Of a DNA stretch of 64,000 nt, positions 34,031 through 43,090 are shown in pieces. Numbering within the stretch: the first letter of the stretch is position 1; each line of letters opens with the position of its first letter. Both the position numbers and the translations under genes were made by a program. The notes under the pieces are model-generated. The model worked only from the letters and a program-made list of their open reading frames with translations, was not told where the DNA came from and searched no databases. The stretch lies in contig JBBDYG010000099.1 of assembly GCA_040901765.1 (NCBI GenBank), forward strand, positions 18,697 to 82,696, read 5' to 3'. This DNA is from JBBDYG01 sp040901765. Lineage in GTDB: Bacteria; Planctomycetota; Planctomycetia; Pirellulales; Lacipirellulaceae.

Positions 34031-34597
34031 GTGGCTTCCGTGCTCGACAATCCGGCGGTTCGACAGGCAGCATTGCCCATTACCGTGGAGCAGTACCATG
34101 AATTGGGTAGAACCGGTATCATTCCGGCCAACACGGAACTTGTGCGCGGAGTGATCCTGGGAAAGATGATCAAATCTCCCGAACATAGCTGGCTAGTGCA
34201 GTACCTGGTTGACTGGCTGCGTTCAGCTTTGCCGACGGGATGGCACGTTCGGCAGGAACAACCGTTGACGCTCTCGGAGCCGGAGCCGGACGTGGTCGTC
34301 GTGTCCGTCAGCCCGGCTGATTATCGTCAGCGGCATCCTTCCACAGCAGAATTGGTGATTGAAGTGGCCGTCACTTCCTCCGAACTTGATCGAGAGAAGG
34401 CCGCAATCTATGCCGAGGCAAACGTGCCCGAATACTGGCTCTTCTTGCCAGGGCAAGATCAAGCAGAGGTTTATTCCCTACCCAACGAGTGTGGCTACAC
34501 GAAGCAGGAAACGATCGAGATCGATGGTTTCTTGAGTCCGCAAGCCTTCCCTCAACTGAAGTTGGCCCTGAGAACTCTGTTTGAGGCGGAACGGTGA
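34031..34597 (+). CDS. Uma2 family (DUF820) putative endonuclease-like protein
   Basis: 188 residues from a GTG at 34031. ITVEQYHELGRTGIIPANTELVRGVILGKM, then SEPEPDVVVVSVSPADY, the PD-(D/E)xK-like STAELVIEVAVTSSELDREK, and AIYAEANVPEYWLFLPGQDQAEVY. It is divergent from the copy at 2415. It stands between DUF2442 (divergent) and the BBP7-like gene (convergent). Role unknown. Confidence 0.87.
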   Translation: MASVLDNPAVRQAALPITVEQYHELGRTGIIPANTELVRGVILGKMIKSPEHSWLVQYLVDWLRSALPTGWHVRQEQPLTLSEPEPDVVVVSVSPADYRQRHPSTAELVIEVAVTSSELDREKAAIYAEANVPEYWLFLPGQDQAEVYSLPNECGYTKQETIEIDGFLSPQAFPQLKLALRTLFEAER

Positions 34598-34620
34598 ACG
34601 TCCGCTAAGCCGCGAGCGGC

Positions 34621-35913
34621 CTAGCGCCGGTATTCCAAGCCGCCGAAGAAGCCGTGGTAGAAGCGGCTCTCTCGCTCCGGATTGCTGTCGAAGTTGATGA
34701 AGGCATCGTCGGCCAGTTCCACGCCGTTGATCATGATCGCCTGATAGCCGCTGCGTAGGGCCAGACAGCGATTGAGTTTGCAGACCAGCGCGAGTTCCGC
34801 TTCGCCGGCGAAAGCGATTTGGCTGCGGCTCGTCTTCACAACATTTCGCTCCTCGTTGATTGTTGTAATGACTTCAAATCGGTCAGGTATCGGTACATTG
34901 TTGGCTAATTGCTCCACAACTACCTGCCTAATCCTTGTTTCCTGCTGAATATCCTCTCGTTTGATCACATTACAATAGACTCCTCCATTGGCGAATCCCT
35001 CCACGAACAGCCAGGGCCGAAATCGCCACATGTCACGGCGGATACCACCTTGGAATCCTATCATGTGGTTCTCAACGACCGTTGCACGGAGAAAGTCTGT
35101 AAGGATGAGTTCCTCATCGACCTCAATTGGTGGCTGGCCGAATTGATTTGCTTCGTCTCGGATGTTCTCGTCTAGTAAAATGTACCGAATCCCCAAAAAT
35201 CGCTTCCAGGGCGAATCATGAAATGGAATAAAGTTAAGCTCCAGCGAGTGGATCGCTGAGTTGTACGTCAATAACCGCTGCTCCGTTCCGATGGATAATT
35301 CATCGTCTTCTTCCACGAAGACTAGCGTTTCCGGAAAGACTGCCGAAGCATCCCAGTTAGGGATTCCGGTGTAGGTAATGTTAATTTCATATCCGGCGCA
35401 CTGAGGCCAATATGAAGTGGCTGCGATGCGCACGCCGGGGGCTTCGCCGAAGTTTTCGGTGTAGTCGGGCACGGCGTCGCTCGGCGGCACTTGCAAGTCG
35501 TTGCTGCGAGCGACGAGCGCATCGATTGGCGCGTCTTCGTGGAACATAATCAGGCCATCGACTTCGACTTTCCAAACGGGCCCAACCCGCCAGTTGTCGC
35601 ACCGACCTGGGCCGGTGCGGTAGGGCGAGCCTCCGCAGCCCCAACCCCAGTCGCAGCCATAAGGGTTGTCGCCGCTCGCTGTCGAAAGTTGGGCGGCGTA
35701 GTCGCCCGCCGGGTAGGAGTTCGATTTTCGGGGCGAGAGATCGTAGGGCGCCACGTCGTCGTCCGGCAGCAATGAGGGCGTGATTTCGAGCACTTGGGCC
35801 GGTGCCGGCGGAACTTCGCCGGACAATGGCGCCTGGGCGCGAGCGGCCCCGTGGCAACCCAATACGGCCCACACCGCGCAAGCAACTCGCAGCGCCTTAC
35901 GGCAATCGAACAT
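34621..35913 (-). CDS. BBP7-like planctomycete outer-envelope protein
   Basis: 430 residues. A signal peptide (about 1-26, LRVACAVWAVLGCHGAARA) precedes a proline-rich linker and a Cys/Gly/Trp-rich stretch (YGCDWGWGCGGSPYR). The C-terminal two thirds alternates strands ending in HGFFGGLEYRR, as in beta-barrel proteins annotated BBP7 in planctomycetes. No catalytic motif is visible. It is probably an envelope structural or adhesin-like protein. Family call is by overall pattern only. Transcribed alone, with a 428-bp gap upstream. Confidence 0.6.
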   Translation of the reverse strand: MFDCRKALRVACAVWAVLGCHGAARAQAPLSGEVPPAPAQVLEITPSLLPDDDVAPYDLSPRKSNSYPAGDYAAQLSTASGDNPYGCDWGWGCGGSPYRTGPGRCDNWRVGPVWKVEVDGLIMFHEDAPIDALVARSNDLQVPPSDAVPDYTENFGEAPGVRIAATSYWPQCAGYEINITYTGIPNWDASAVFPETLVFVEEDDELSIGTEQRLLTYNSAIHSLELNFIPFHDSPWKRFLGIRYILLDENIRDEANQFGQPPIEVDEELILTDFLRATVVENHMIGFQGGIRRDMWRFRPWLFVEGFANGGVYCNVIKREDIQQETRIRQVVVEQLANNVPIPDRFEVITTINEERNVVKTSRSQIAFAGEAELALVCKLNRCLALRSGYQAIMINGVELADDAFINFDSNPERESRFYHGFFGGLEYRR

Positions 35914-36093
35914 GCCAAGCTCCCCCTAGTGCGAATGCCGCCGACTCGCCGCTCGCTAGCGATTGGCGCGGTCGTAGGGCACGGACCGATTATGCACGGT
36001 CTGACGGTTTGATCGGTCGTTCTGTCAGCCGGTCGGCAGCAAGACTGCTACGCCCGGCACACTTTACGCAGCTTCCGCCGATTATGTGGAGCG

Positions 36094-36264
36094 GAGAGCG
36101 CAGCCGGCAGCAGGCAGTGGTCGGGCAGTGGGCAAGTTGTGCGCGGGTCTCCCGACCCCGCACTATCGGGAGACCATTGGTCCATGAAGTGGCATGGTCG
36201 GGAGACTATGCCACAACACGATCTTCACTCCCTACTGCCCTCCGCCCGCTGCCTATTTCCTGGG
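36094..36264. repeat. Nested inverted-repeat element upstream of the MFS gene
   Basis: Outer heptamer arms GGCAGCA GGCAGTG (36094-36136) and CTGCCCT CCGCCCG (36227-36264) enclose a second family, GGTCTCCCGACC with GGTCGGGAGAC and CGGGAGACC copies (36146-36206). It occupies the middle of the 428-bp gap 35914-36341, which otherwise shows no gene. Confidence 0.7.
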
Positions 36265-36341
36265 TTCCCAGCAGGCCGCAGTCGGGCTATTCTCGGAGCT
36301 AGCACTGGCAAACACTTGCAGAATTAGCGAAGGGAATTCTC

Positions 36342-37958
36342 ATGCATGCATCGGGCAGCGCGACAGGCAACACCGGCAAATGGATGGCACTCATTGCCGC
36401 CCTGCTGGGGTGGATGTTCGATGGGTTTGAGATTGGCATGTTTCCGCTGGTGGGGCCGAACGCCCTCAACGAACTGCTAGCCACCCAAATTGCCGACGAC
36501 CCTACCATTAAAGACAAATGGTTCGGCGTGATCATGTCGGTGTTTCTGATCGGTGCCGCGACCGGCGGCGTGGTGTTTGGCTGGTTAGGTGACCGCATCG
36601 GCCGGGTGCGGGCGATGTCGCTCAGCATTTTTACTTATGCGATCTTCACTGGGTTGTGCGGATTTGCGACGGAAGCGTGGCACATTGCGGTGCTGAGGTT
36701 CATCGCATCGCTCGGAATGGGAGGCGAATGGGCACTAGGTGTGGCGCTGGTGACGGAGCTATGGCCCGACCGGTCGCGCGCCTTCTTAGCGGGGCTGATC
36801 GGTGCCGCGGCAAACGTCGGAATTTTGCTGGTCGGATTATTAAGCCTCGTGCTAGTGAGCTTCCTGGAGGGCTTTGGAAACTTCCTGCGCGCAGTCGGCA
36901 TGCCCGAGGATACCGTGGCGAGCCTCTTGAGCGGCGACGGTTGGCGGTTGCTGATGATCGCGGGGGCGCTACCGGCACTGCTGATTTTCTTTATCCGCCT
37001 GTTTGTTCCCGAGTCGCATAAGTGGGAAGCGGAGCGTGAAAAAGGTGCCACTTCTCACTGGGCAACGCGCGATCTACTTGGCGTTCTCATCGGAGGCTTA
37101 GCCGCGTCGGCCGTGATCGTACTGTGGTCGCCGATTTTCGAGCAGATAGTCCGTTCTTCATTGGGCGGTGGCGAGGGGCCGTTCGAGATGCCACTGGCTG
37201 GCACCGTCGTGCGAATTCTTGGCACCCTCGTCGGAATTGCGGTGGCGCTGGTTGGCTATATCTATCCCGTCATGCGGTATCTAGGGCGTGCCGTGCAAGC
37301 TCAAAGTTTGCAGCCGGGGGATCAAAGTCGGTATATCCGGCGGATGCTACTCGGCGCGTGCTTGGCCGGCGTGGCTCTTCTTGGGACGTGGGGATCACTG
37401 CAATGGGCGCCAAAGTGGGCAATTGCGCTGGCGAAGCTCATGCCGGAAGATGGCGGCCCCTATTTCGCCAAAGAGTACACTCAAATCACCCTTGCCTGCG
37501 GGGCAATCGTCGGCACGATCATCGCTGCGCTCATGGGCGGCTGGATCGGGCGACGCATCACCTATTTCCTGCTGTGCGTTGGATCGTTCGTGTCACTTGT
37601 CTACATGTACCAAGCCAACGACGCTTATAATGCCAAGATGCTCGTCTCGGTATTCTTCGCCGGAGGGATCACGGCGGCGTTTTACGGCTGGTTCCCGCTC
37701 TATTTGCCCGAACTGTTTCCGACGCGCATTCGCGCCACCAGCCAGGGCTTTGCCTTCAATTTCGGCCGCGTTCTCTCCGCAATTGGCGCGCTGCAAACTG
37801 CCAGTCTCACAGCTTACTTTGCACAAGGGATACCGCTCGATCGCGTGGAAGTGGATGCGTTTCCCAGTGCCGGTGCCTCGCTGGCGACCATCTACTTAAT
37901 CGGCGCCGTCATCATCTGGCTCGGACCGGAGACGAAGGGGAAGCCGCTGCCGGAGTGA
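36342..37958 (+). CDS. Major facilitator superfamily transporter
   Basis: 538 residues with about 12 membrane helices. The start LLGWMFDGFEIGMFPLVGP and the loop FGWLGDRIGRVRAMSLSIF are the sugar/acid-porter (MHS/SV2-like) signature, followed by RFIASLGMGGEWALGVALVTELWP. A second half has GGWIGRRITYFLLC and YLPELFPTRIRATSQGFAFN. Substrate cannot be told; sugars, aromatic acids and sialic acid are the usual ones. It extends about 100 residues beyond typical members in the central loop and N-half. The neighbour is a dioxygenase 0.2 kb downstream. Confidence 0.87.
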   Translation: MHASGSATGNTGKWMALIAALLGWMFDGFEIGMFPLVGPNALNELLATQIADDPTIKDKWFGVIMSVFLIGAATGGVVFGWLGDRIGRVRAMSLSIFTYAIFTGLCGFATEAWHIAVLRFIASLGMGGEWALGVALVTELWPDRSRAFLAGLIGAAANVGILLVGLLSLVLVSFLEGFGNFLRAVGMPEDTVASLLSGDGWRLLMIAGALPALLIFFIRLFVPESHKWEAEREKGATSHWATRDLLGVLIGGLAASAVIVLWSPIFEQIVRSSLGGGEGPFEMPLAGTVVRILGTLVGIAVALVGYIYPVMRYLGRAVQAQSLQPGDQSRYIRRMLLGACLAGVALLGTWGSLQWAPKWAIALAKLMPEDGGPYFAKEYTQITLACGAIVGTIIAALMGGWIGRRITYFLLCVGSFVSLVYMYQANDAYNAKMLVSVFFAGGITAAFYGWFPLYLPELFPTRIRATSQGFAFNFGRVLSAIGALQTASLTAYFAQGIPLDRVEVDAFPSAGASLATIYLIGAVIIWLGPETKGKPLPE

Positions 37959-38174
37959 GTAAGTCTGGAGAAGCGATCATACCGCTGCCCTTTTTATCCG
38001 GCCGAAGTCTCATTGCTGAAAAGAACATGAAAGAAGCTGAATGCGTCCCGGGCGGCTTCGTCGATAATGTAGTTTGCGCCCCGTGTGAATCGACCAGCCG
38101 CGGCAGCTCAAGCCCCACGTAGCGGCTGGCGGTGGGACGAAACGTCGCAATATTTCCTAGGAGCAGTGTTGGAC

Positions 38175-38972
38175 ATGATCCGACCCACGACTTCTCTCAT
38201 CTCGGACGCTCACCTGCGGCAGTATCAAGAAGAGGGTTATTTCATCTTGGAACGTGCGATCCCAGAGGAACACTTGCAGATCATCGCCGGCGCCTGCGAT
38301 CACCTGATCGACGTAATGCATCAAGAAATGGATCGGCTTGGCACGGATCATATTCACATCAGTCACCGCGGCAAGCGGTATCACATCGCAAAGCAATACG
38401 ACCAAGCACCGCGACTGGACGAGTTTATCTTCAGCGATTTGATGGCCGACATCTGCCGCGCAACGATCGGCGACACCGCCTACCTGTTCTACGATCAGTA
38501 TGTCGTGAAAGCCGCGGAAAAAGGCACCAAGTTTTCGTGGCATCAAGACTCGGGATATTTGGGATTCTCGCATCGTCCCTATGTGACGTGCTGGTGTGCC
38601 GTCGATGACATGACGTTGGCAAATGGCACCGCGTATGTCATGCCGTTTTCAACGATTGGCATCCGCTCGCTCGTCGAACACATTCGGGATCCGGATTCGG
38701 GAGACAAGGTCGGGTACTTCGGCAAGGAAGAAGGCGTGCCGGCCGTTGTTCCAGCGGGAAGCGTGATCGTGTTTAGTTCGTTGACTTTCCACCGCAGTGG
38801 TGCGAATACGACAAACAAGATGCGTCGCGCATACGTCACGCAGTACTCGCCGGAGGTAATCTATGATCCAGAAACTAGCCGCCCGAAGCACTTAGCGGTG
38901 CCGTTCACGAAAGACGGCGAGATCGTTTACGAAAGGCAGCGGTCGGCTGTGGGACAAACCCACGCACTTTGA
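38175..38972 (+). CDS. Phytanoyl-CoA dioxygenase (PhyH) family protein
   Basis: 265 residues from the ATG at 38175 (MIRPTTSLISDAHLRQYQEEGYFIL); the frame is open 30 codons upstream. The Fe(II)-binding HxD is WHQDSGY, and the distal site FHRSGANTTN supplies His and the 2-oxoglutarate-binding residues. PhyH enzymes hydroxylate small molecules using 2-oxoglutarate and O2. The substrate is unknown. The gene follows the MFS transporter in the same direction, and a shared substrate is possible but unproven. Confidence 0.87.
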   Translation: MIRPTTSLISDAHLRQYQEEGYFILERAIPEEHLQIIAGACDHLIDVMHQEMDRLGTDHIHISHRGKRYHIAKQYDQAPRLDEFIFSDLMADICRATIGDTAYLFYDQYVVKAAEKGTKFSWHQDSGYLGFSHRPYVTCWCAVDDMTLANGTAYVMPFSTIGIRSLVEHIRDPDSGDKVGYFGKEEGVPAVVPAGSVIVFSSLTFHRSGANTTNKMRRAYVTQYSPEVIYDPETSRPKHLAVPFTKDGEIVYERQRSAVGQTHAL

Positions 38973-39012
38973 AAGCGTAACTAAGCCGCACGCGGAAAAG
39001 AGGCGCGCAGAT

Positions 39013-40062
39013 TCAGATTGCTAACTTGACGAGCGTCAAAAAGGCCTCGATCTGGTCGTCGGTGCCGACGGTGATACGCAGGCCGTCGCCCCAACCGGGA
39101 TAGCGCATATAGCGGACCAGCACGCCTTCGGTTTTAAGTTGTTGATAGATCAGCTCGTGCGACTTCGCCGGGTGGGTGGCCCAGACGAAGTTGGCTTGCG
39201 AATCGACGACGTTGAAACTAAGCTCGCGCAGGCCCGCCGTTAAAACTTCGCGTGTCTTAAGGATCGCCTCGCGATTTTCTCGCCGCCAGGCTTGGTCTTC
39301 GATGGCGGCCATCGCGCCGGCGATCGAGATCGCGTCGCAGTTGTAGGAGTCCTTTACTTTACGAAGCTCGCGAATTACCTGCGGTTGCGCGACCAAATAG
39401 CCGAACCGCAGGCCCGCGAGCGCGTACGACTTGCTGAGCGTGCGCGCGACAAGGATGCGTTCGTTCGAGCGCACGAGATCGAGGCAGTTGCTGTCGGCGA
39501 AATCGACGTAGGCTTCGTCCACCAAGAGTGGGCAGGAGAAAGTGTCGGCGATGGCCGCGACTTCGCCCGGCGCAATCATCGTGCCCGAGGGGCTGTTGGG
39601 GTTGGCAAGATACGCCAGCCGCAGGCGGTCGGCGGGCTGAGTGAACTTGAAGCCGAGCGACCAGTCTGGCTCGAACGGGACAATGTCGCTCGATGCGTCC
39701 TGTAGTTCCGCGAGCGTTTTGTAGAGGATGTAGCTCGGGCTAGGGAACCGAACCAAGTCGCCGGGACCGACGAACGCCCGCGTGACGATCGTCAGCAAGT
39801 CATCGCTGCCGTTGCCGCAGAGGATGCAGTCGGGATCGACTCCCAGCACCTCGCCCGCAGCCATGCGGAAGGCGGTCGCCAGCGGGTCGGGGTACTTTTG
39901 CAGCCCTTGCGTGACCACCCGGCCGATGGCCGCTTTTACTTTGGGCGAGCACGGGTACGGGTTTTCGTTCGTGTTGAGCTTGATAACCTTCTCGTGGCCG
40001 CGCGGCTGCTCGCCGGGGACGTAGCCGGTCATGACGGTGATGTGAGGGCGGAAGTGGGACAT
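39013..40062 (-). CDS. hisC: Histidinol-phosphate aminotransferase
   Basis: 349 residues: KLNTNENPYPCSPKV, ILCGNGSDDLLTIVTRAFVGPGD, LANPNSPSGTM, VDEAYVDFAD, then the PLP lysine in ARTLSKSYALAGLRFGYL. It transaminates imidazole-acetol phosphate in histidine synthesis. It is downstream of hisD on the same strand, separated by a 145-bp repeat region whose last array ends directly at this start codon. No other his gene is visible. Confidence 0.95.
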   Translation of the reverse strand: MSHFRPHITVMTGYVPGEQPRGHEKVIKLNTNENPYPCSPKVKAAIGRVVTQGLQKYPDPLATAFRMAAGEVLGVDPDCILCGNGSDDLLTIVTRAFVGPGDLVRFPSPSYILYKTLAELQDASSDIVPFEPDWSLGFKFTQPADRLRLAYLANPNSPSGTMIAPGEVAAIADTFSCPLLVDEAYVDFADSNCLDLVRSNERILVARTLSKSYALAGLRFGYLVAQPQVIRELRKVKDSYNCDAISIAGAMAAIEDQAWRRENREAILKTREVLTAGLRELSFNVVDSQANFVWATHPAKSHELIYQQLKTEGVLVRYMRYPGWGDGLRITVGTDDQIEAFLTLVKLAI

Positions 40063-40207
40063 GGGATTTATGATTGCTGATTTATGATTGCTGATTGGAA
40101 TTAAGAATTAGTCGCGGAGGGACGCGGATGCGGCGGATGAACACGCAGCTTAACAAAGAATAGAGAATTGATCTGCGTCCATTCGCTGAATCCGCGTTTT
40201 CCGCGAC
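40063..40207. repeat. Repeat region filling the hisD-hisC gap
   Basis: A single arm (40063-40105, TTTATGA TTGCTGA twice) abuts hisC. A hairpin (40111-40148 and 40173-40207, GTCGCGGAGGGACGCGGAT type) abuts the hisD stop codon. It is the same family as 21940. The whole intergenic gap is repeat. Confidence 0.85.
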
Positions 40208-41566
40208 CTATTCTTTGCCCTGTCGAACAGACATAGCTGCGGCGTGTGCCGTCAGGCCTTCCTTCTGCGCCATGCGTTCCACATCTTCGGCGGCGGCTTC
40301 TAAATCGGCTTCGGTGAAATGAATCACGCTGCCCGACCTTAAAAAGCTATTGCTCGATAGGCCGCTGGCGAAGCGGGCCGTCGCGCCGGTGGGGAGGACG
40401 TGCGAGGGGCCGGCGACGTAGTCGCCCACGGGGACTGGGCTGAAGGGACCGATAAAAATCGCGCCGGCGGAGCGGATGTTGGTTAGCATTTCTTCGGGGT
40501 CTGCGCAGGCGATGTGCAGGTGTTCGGTCGCCAGCAGGTTGGCTAGCTCCGCCGCTTCCGCTCGGTCCCGCACGGTGATGAGCGCCCCGAACGCTTCGAG
40601 CGACTGCCGGGCAAGGTCGCCGCGGTCGAGCGATGCCAGTTGTAGTTCGAGTTCGGCCGCCACGGCGTCCACCAGAGGTGCGTGCCACGTGATAAGGATA
40701 CCCGACCCGGGCGCATGTTCGGCCTGCGCGATCAGATCGGCGGCGGCGTAACGGGCCGGCGTCGTGTCGTCAGCGATCACGATCACTTCGCTCGGCCCGG
40801 CGATGGAATCGATATCAACCACGCCAAAAACTTGTTTCTTTGCGAGCGCCACAAACAGGTTCCCTGGTCCCACGATCTTATCAACCTGGGGCACCCCCTC
40901 AACGCCGTAGGCCAGCGCCGCAACGGCCTGCGCGCCCCCCATGCGATAGACCTCGGTAATGCCCAACTCGTGGCAGGTCGCAAGCAGATCGCGGTTGTAC
41001 GAGCCGAACTTCGTCGGCGGGGCAACGACGGCAAGCTGCTCGACGCCGGCGGCTTGGGCCGGCACGGCGGTCATCAGCACGGTCGAGGGATACGCCGCCG
41101 CGCCGCCGGGGACGCAGATGCCGACACGCCGGAGCGGCAGATACCGCTGCCGCAAATAACCGCCGTGGGCCAGTTCGACATGGACTTCGTTGTGCAGGAT
41201 CGCCGTTTGGAATCGCAGAATATTCGTGCGGATGCGGCGAATCGTTTCGAGAAATTCCGGCTCGGCGGCCGCGTGCGCGGCGGCAAGTTCCGCTTGCGGC
41301 ACGCGGAGCGTCTCGGCGGTGAGGTCGGCACGGTCGAGCTTCGTTGTGTATTCGAGAACTGCGGCGAGTCCACGCTCGCGCACGTCGCGGCAGATGCGCT
41401 CGACCACTTGCACGGGCGTGAGCGGCTCGCCGAAGACTTCGATTGTCTTCTGCCGGCCCGCTTCGCTGATGACATCCCCTTCGAGCGCGAGCTTGCCGCG
41501 CAGCGCGGCGATGGCCGTCGCGGCGCCGGTTTGGCGGGTGTCGATGCGTCGGATGGCGAGAGGCAT
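40208..41566 (-). CDS. hisD: Histidinol dehydrogenase
   Basis: 452 residues, slightly longer than usual. VCVPGGAAAYPSTVLM-type motif (RRVGICVPGGAAAYPS), KIVGPGNLFVALAKKQVFG, IAGPSEVIVIADDT and QAEHAPGS are the HisD hallmarks, with the zinc ligands in QAEH and the C-terminal GPSHVLPT region. It oxidises histidinol to histidine in two NAD-dependent steps. It forms a probable hisD-hisC operon. Confidence 0.95.
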   Translation of the reverse strand: MPLAIRRIDTRQTGAATAIAALRGKLALEGDVISEAGRQKTIEVFGEPLTPVQVVERICRDVRERGLAAVLEYTTKLDRADLTAETLRVPQAELAAAHAAAEPEFLETIRRIRTNILRFQTAILHNEVHVELAHGGYLRQRYLPLRRVGICVPGGAAAYPSTVLMTAVPAQAAGVEQLAVVAPPTKFGSYNRDLLATCHELGITEVYRMGGAQAVAALAYGVEGVPQVDKIVGPGNLFVALAKKQVFGVVDIDSIAGPSEVIVIADDTTPARYAAADLIAQAEHAPGSGILITWHAPLVDAVAAELELQLASLDRGDLARQSLEAFGALITVRDRAEAAELANLLATEHLHIACADPEEMLTNIRSAGAIFIGPFSPVPVGDYVAGPSHVLPTGATARFASGLSSNSFLRSGSVIHFTEADLEAAAEDVERMAQKEGLTAHAAAMSVRQGKE

Positions 41567-41570
41567 TCGG

Positions 41571-41606
41571 AAATGTCAGATGTGGGATGTAAGAAGGCAG
41601 AAGTAG
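41571..41606. repeat. Single heptamer arm upstream of hisD
   Basis: GTCAGAT GTGGGAT and two degenerate units sit 4 nt before the hisD start. It matches the left arm of the element at 246. No right arm is nearby. Confidence 0.6.
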
Positions 41607-41700
41607 GAGACCACGTCGCTTACGTGGGTGCTGCCAATCCGGCTACGAACCTGCAATAATGACCGCAGTCGGCCATTTCAGGTTAGCAGACTCGTTCGAG

Positions 41701-41706
41701 TATAAT
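41701..41706 (+). promoter_or_regulatory. Candidate -10 box
   Basis: TATAAT 64 bp before the small ORF at 41771. No good -35 box is at the usual spacing. Confidence 0.35.
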
Positions 41707-41770
41707 GAAATAAGCACTACGGGGCGACCAGCGCCGCTCTCGACTTCCAGCCTCGAAAAGGAAGAACATT

Positions 41771-41980
41771 ATGCGACAGGAAGACCTGCAACGCGCCGTG
41801 AAACCACAGCCGTTCGAGCCGAGCCGCCTTCATCTCAGCAATGGGGCGACGTTCGACGTTCCCCATCCCGACTTTATTTCCGTTGGACCGCGAACGACGG
41901 CGATCCTGGTCGGTGAATCGTTCCAGATCATCAACAACTTGCACGTCAATTATGTGGAACCGCTGGTGAAGGCCAGTTAA
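41771..41980 (+). CDS. Small conserved hypothetical protein, paralogue of 17313
   Basis: 69 residues, AAGGAAG ribosome site 8 nt upstream. The pattern LQRAVKPQPFEPSRLHLSNGATFDVPHPDF then TTAILVGESFQIINNLHVNYVEPL parallels the protein at 17313 but lacks its basic tail. Function unknown. It stands alone between hisD and a repeat, on the strand of threonine aldolase. Confidence 0.75.
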   Translation: MRQEDLQRAVKPQPFEPSRLHLSNGATFDVPHPDFISVGPRTTAILVGESFQIINNLHVNYVEPLVKAS

Positions 41981-41983
41981 ATT

Positions 41984-42054
41984 GGCACCGCGGGCGAGGA
42001 CGCCGCGGCTCTCTTTTCCCCCCAGTCTCTAGTCCCCAGCCCCCAGCCCCCCGC
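41984..42054. repeat. GC-rich hairpin plus single CCCCAGT-type arm before threonine aldolase
   Basis: GCGGGCGAGGACGCCGCGGC forms a stem (41984-42012). The array CCCCCAGTCTCTAGTCCCC follows at 42018-42054 and ends at the ATG. It matches the right arm of the element at 24578. Confidence 0.75.
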
Positions 42055-42055
42055 C

Positions 42056-43090
42056 ATGATCGACCTTCGCAGCGACACGATGACGAAACCGACCCCCGAA
42101 ATGCGTGTGGCGATGGCCAACGCCGAAGTGGGGGACGACGTGTTTGGCGAGGATCCCACGCTCCAGCGGCTCGAAGCTCGCGTGGCGGGAATCCTGGGCA
42201 AAGAAGCGGCGCTGTTTGTGCCCTCGGGGTCAATGGGGAATCAAATCGGCGTGCGGTTGCACTGTGCGCCGGGCGATGAATTTCTATGCGAAGCCGATTG
42301 CCATATTTTTAATTATGAACAGGCGACCTACGCGCAGCTCTTCGGCTTGGCGGTTCAGCCGATTCAGGGCGATTGCGGCGTGCTCTCCGTCGATCAATTG
42401 CGCGACCGTGTGCGGCCCGACAACGACCACGCGCCGCGGACCAAACTCATCTGCTTGGAAAACACCCACAACCGCGGCGCAGGGCGGATTCAGCCGTATG
42501 AGACGGTGGTCGAAATTTGCCAGTGGGCCAAGTCGGTCGGCCTCGCGAGGCACATGGACGGAGCGCGGCTGTGGAACGCGGCGGTCGCAACCGACATTCC
42601 ACCCGCGCGGTGGGCGCAGCACTTCGACACGGTCAGCGTCTGCTTCAGCAAAGGCCTTGGCGCGCCGGTCGGCTCGGCCATCGTTGGCTCGAAGGACCAC
42701 ATTCACCAAGCACGTCGATTGCGCAAGGCGATGGGCGGCGGCATGCGCCAGGCGGGCATTCTCGGCGCCGCCGCGCTTTATGCGCTCGACCATCACATCG
42801 ATCGGCTGGTTGAAGACCACCAAAAAGCGCAGCTTCTAGCGGAGGCGATTCGCGAATCGCCCCGCCTGAAGTTGGTGCCGGAAGAGGTCGACACGAACTT
42901 GGTGATCTTCGAGATCGAACCCAAGTGGGGCACCGCCGCGGAGTTCGTCGGCAAGCTCAAAGAGCGAGGGGTGTTAGCACTGGCTGTCGCCAAGCATCGC
43001 GTGCGATTGGTGACGCACCTGGATGTCAGCGAGGCGCAAGTAGGGCAGGCGCGGGACGTGATTCTGGAGGTGAGTGGCTTTGGGAAGTAA
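42056..43090 (+). CDS. ltaE: Low-specificity L-threonine aldolase
   Basis: 344 residues: MIDLRSDTMTKPTPEMR, VGDDVFGEDPT, FVPSGSMGNQIG, LICLENTHNRGAGRI, HMDGARLWNA and CFSKGLGAPVGSAIVGSK (the PLP lysine is in SKGLGAPVGS). It cleaves threonine to glycine and acetaldehyde, with loose stereospecificity. It lies immediately 5' of the Wadjet region but is not part of it. Confidence 0.94.
   Translation: MIDLRSDTMTKPTPEMRVAMANAEVGDDVFGEDPTLQRLEARVAGILGKEAALFVPSGSMGNQIGVRLHCAPGDEFLCEADCHIFNYEQATYAQLFGLAVQPIQGDCGVLSVDQLRDRVRPDNDHAPRTKLICLENTHNRGAGRIQPYETVVEICQWAKSVGLARHMDGARLWNAAVATDIPPARWAQHFDTVSVCFSKGLGAPVGSAIVGSKDHIHQARRLRKAMGGGMRQAGILGAAALYALDHHIDRLVEDHQKAQLLAEAIRESPRLKLVPEEVDTNLVIFEIEPKWGTAAEFVGKLKERGVLALAVAKHRVRLVTHLDVSEAQVGQARDVILEVSGFGK

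Noticed and set aside
40682..41659. 325-residue antisense ORF over hisD
   Set aside because: Shadow of hisD, low-complexity basic composition.
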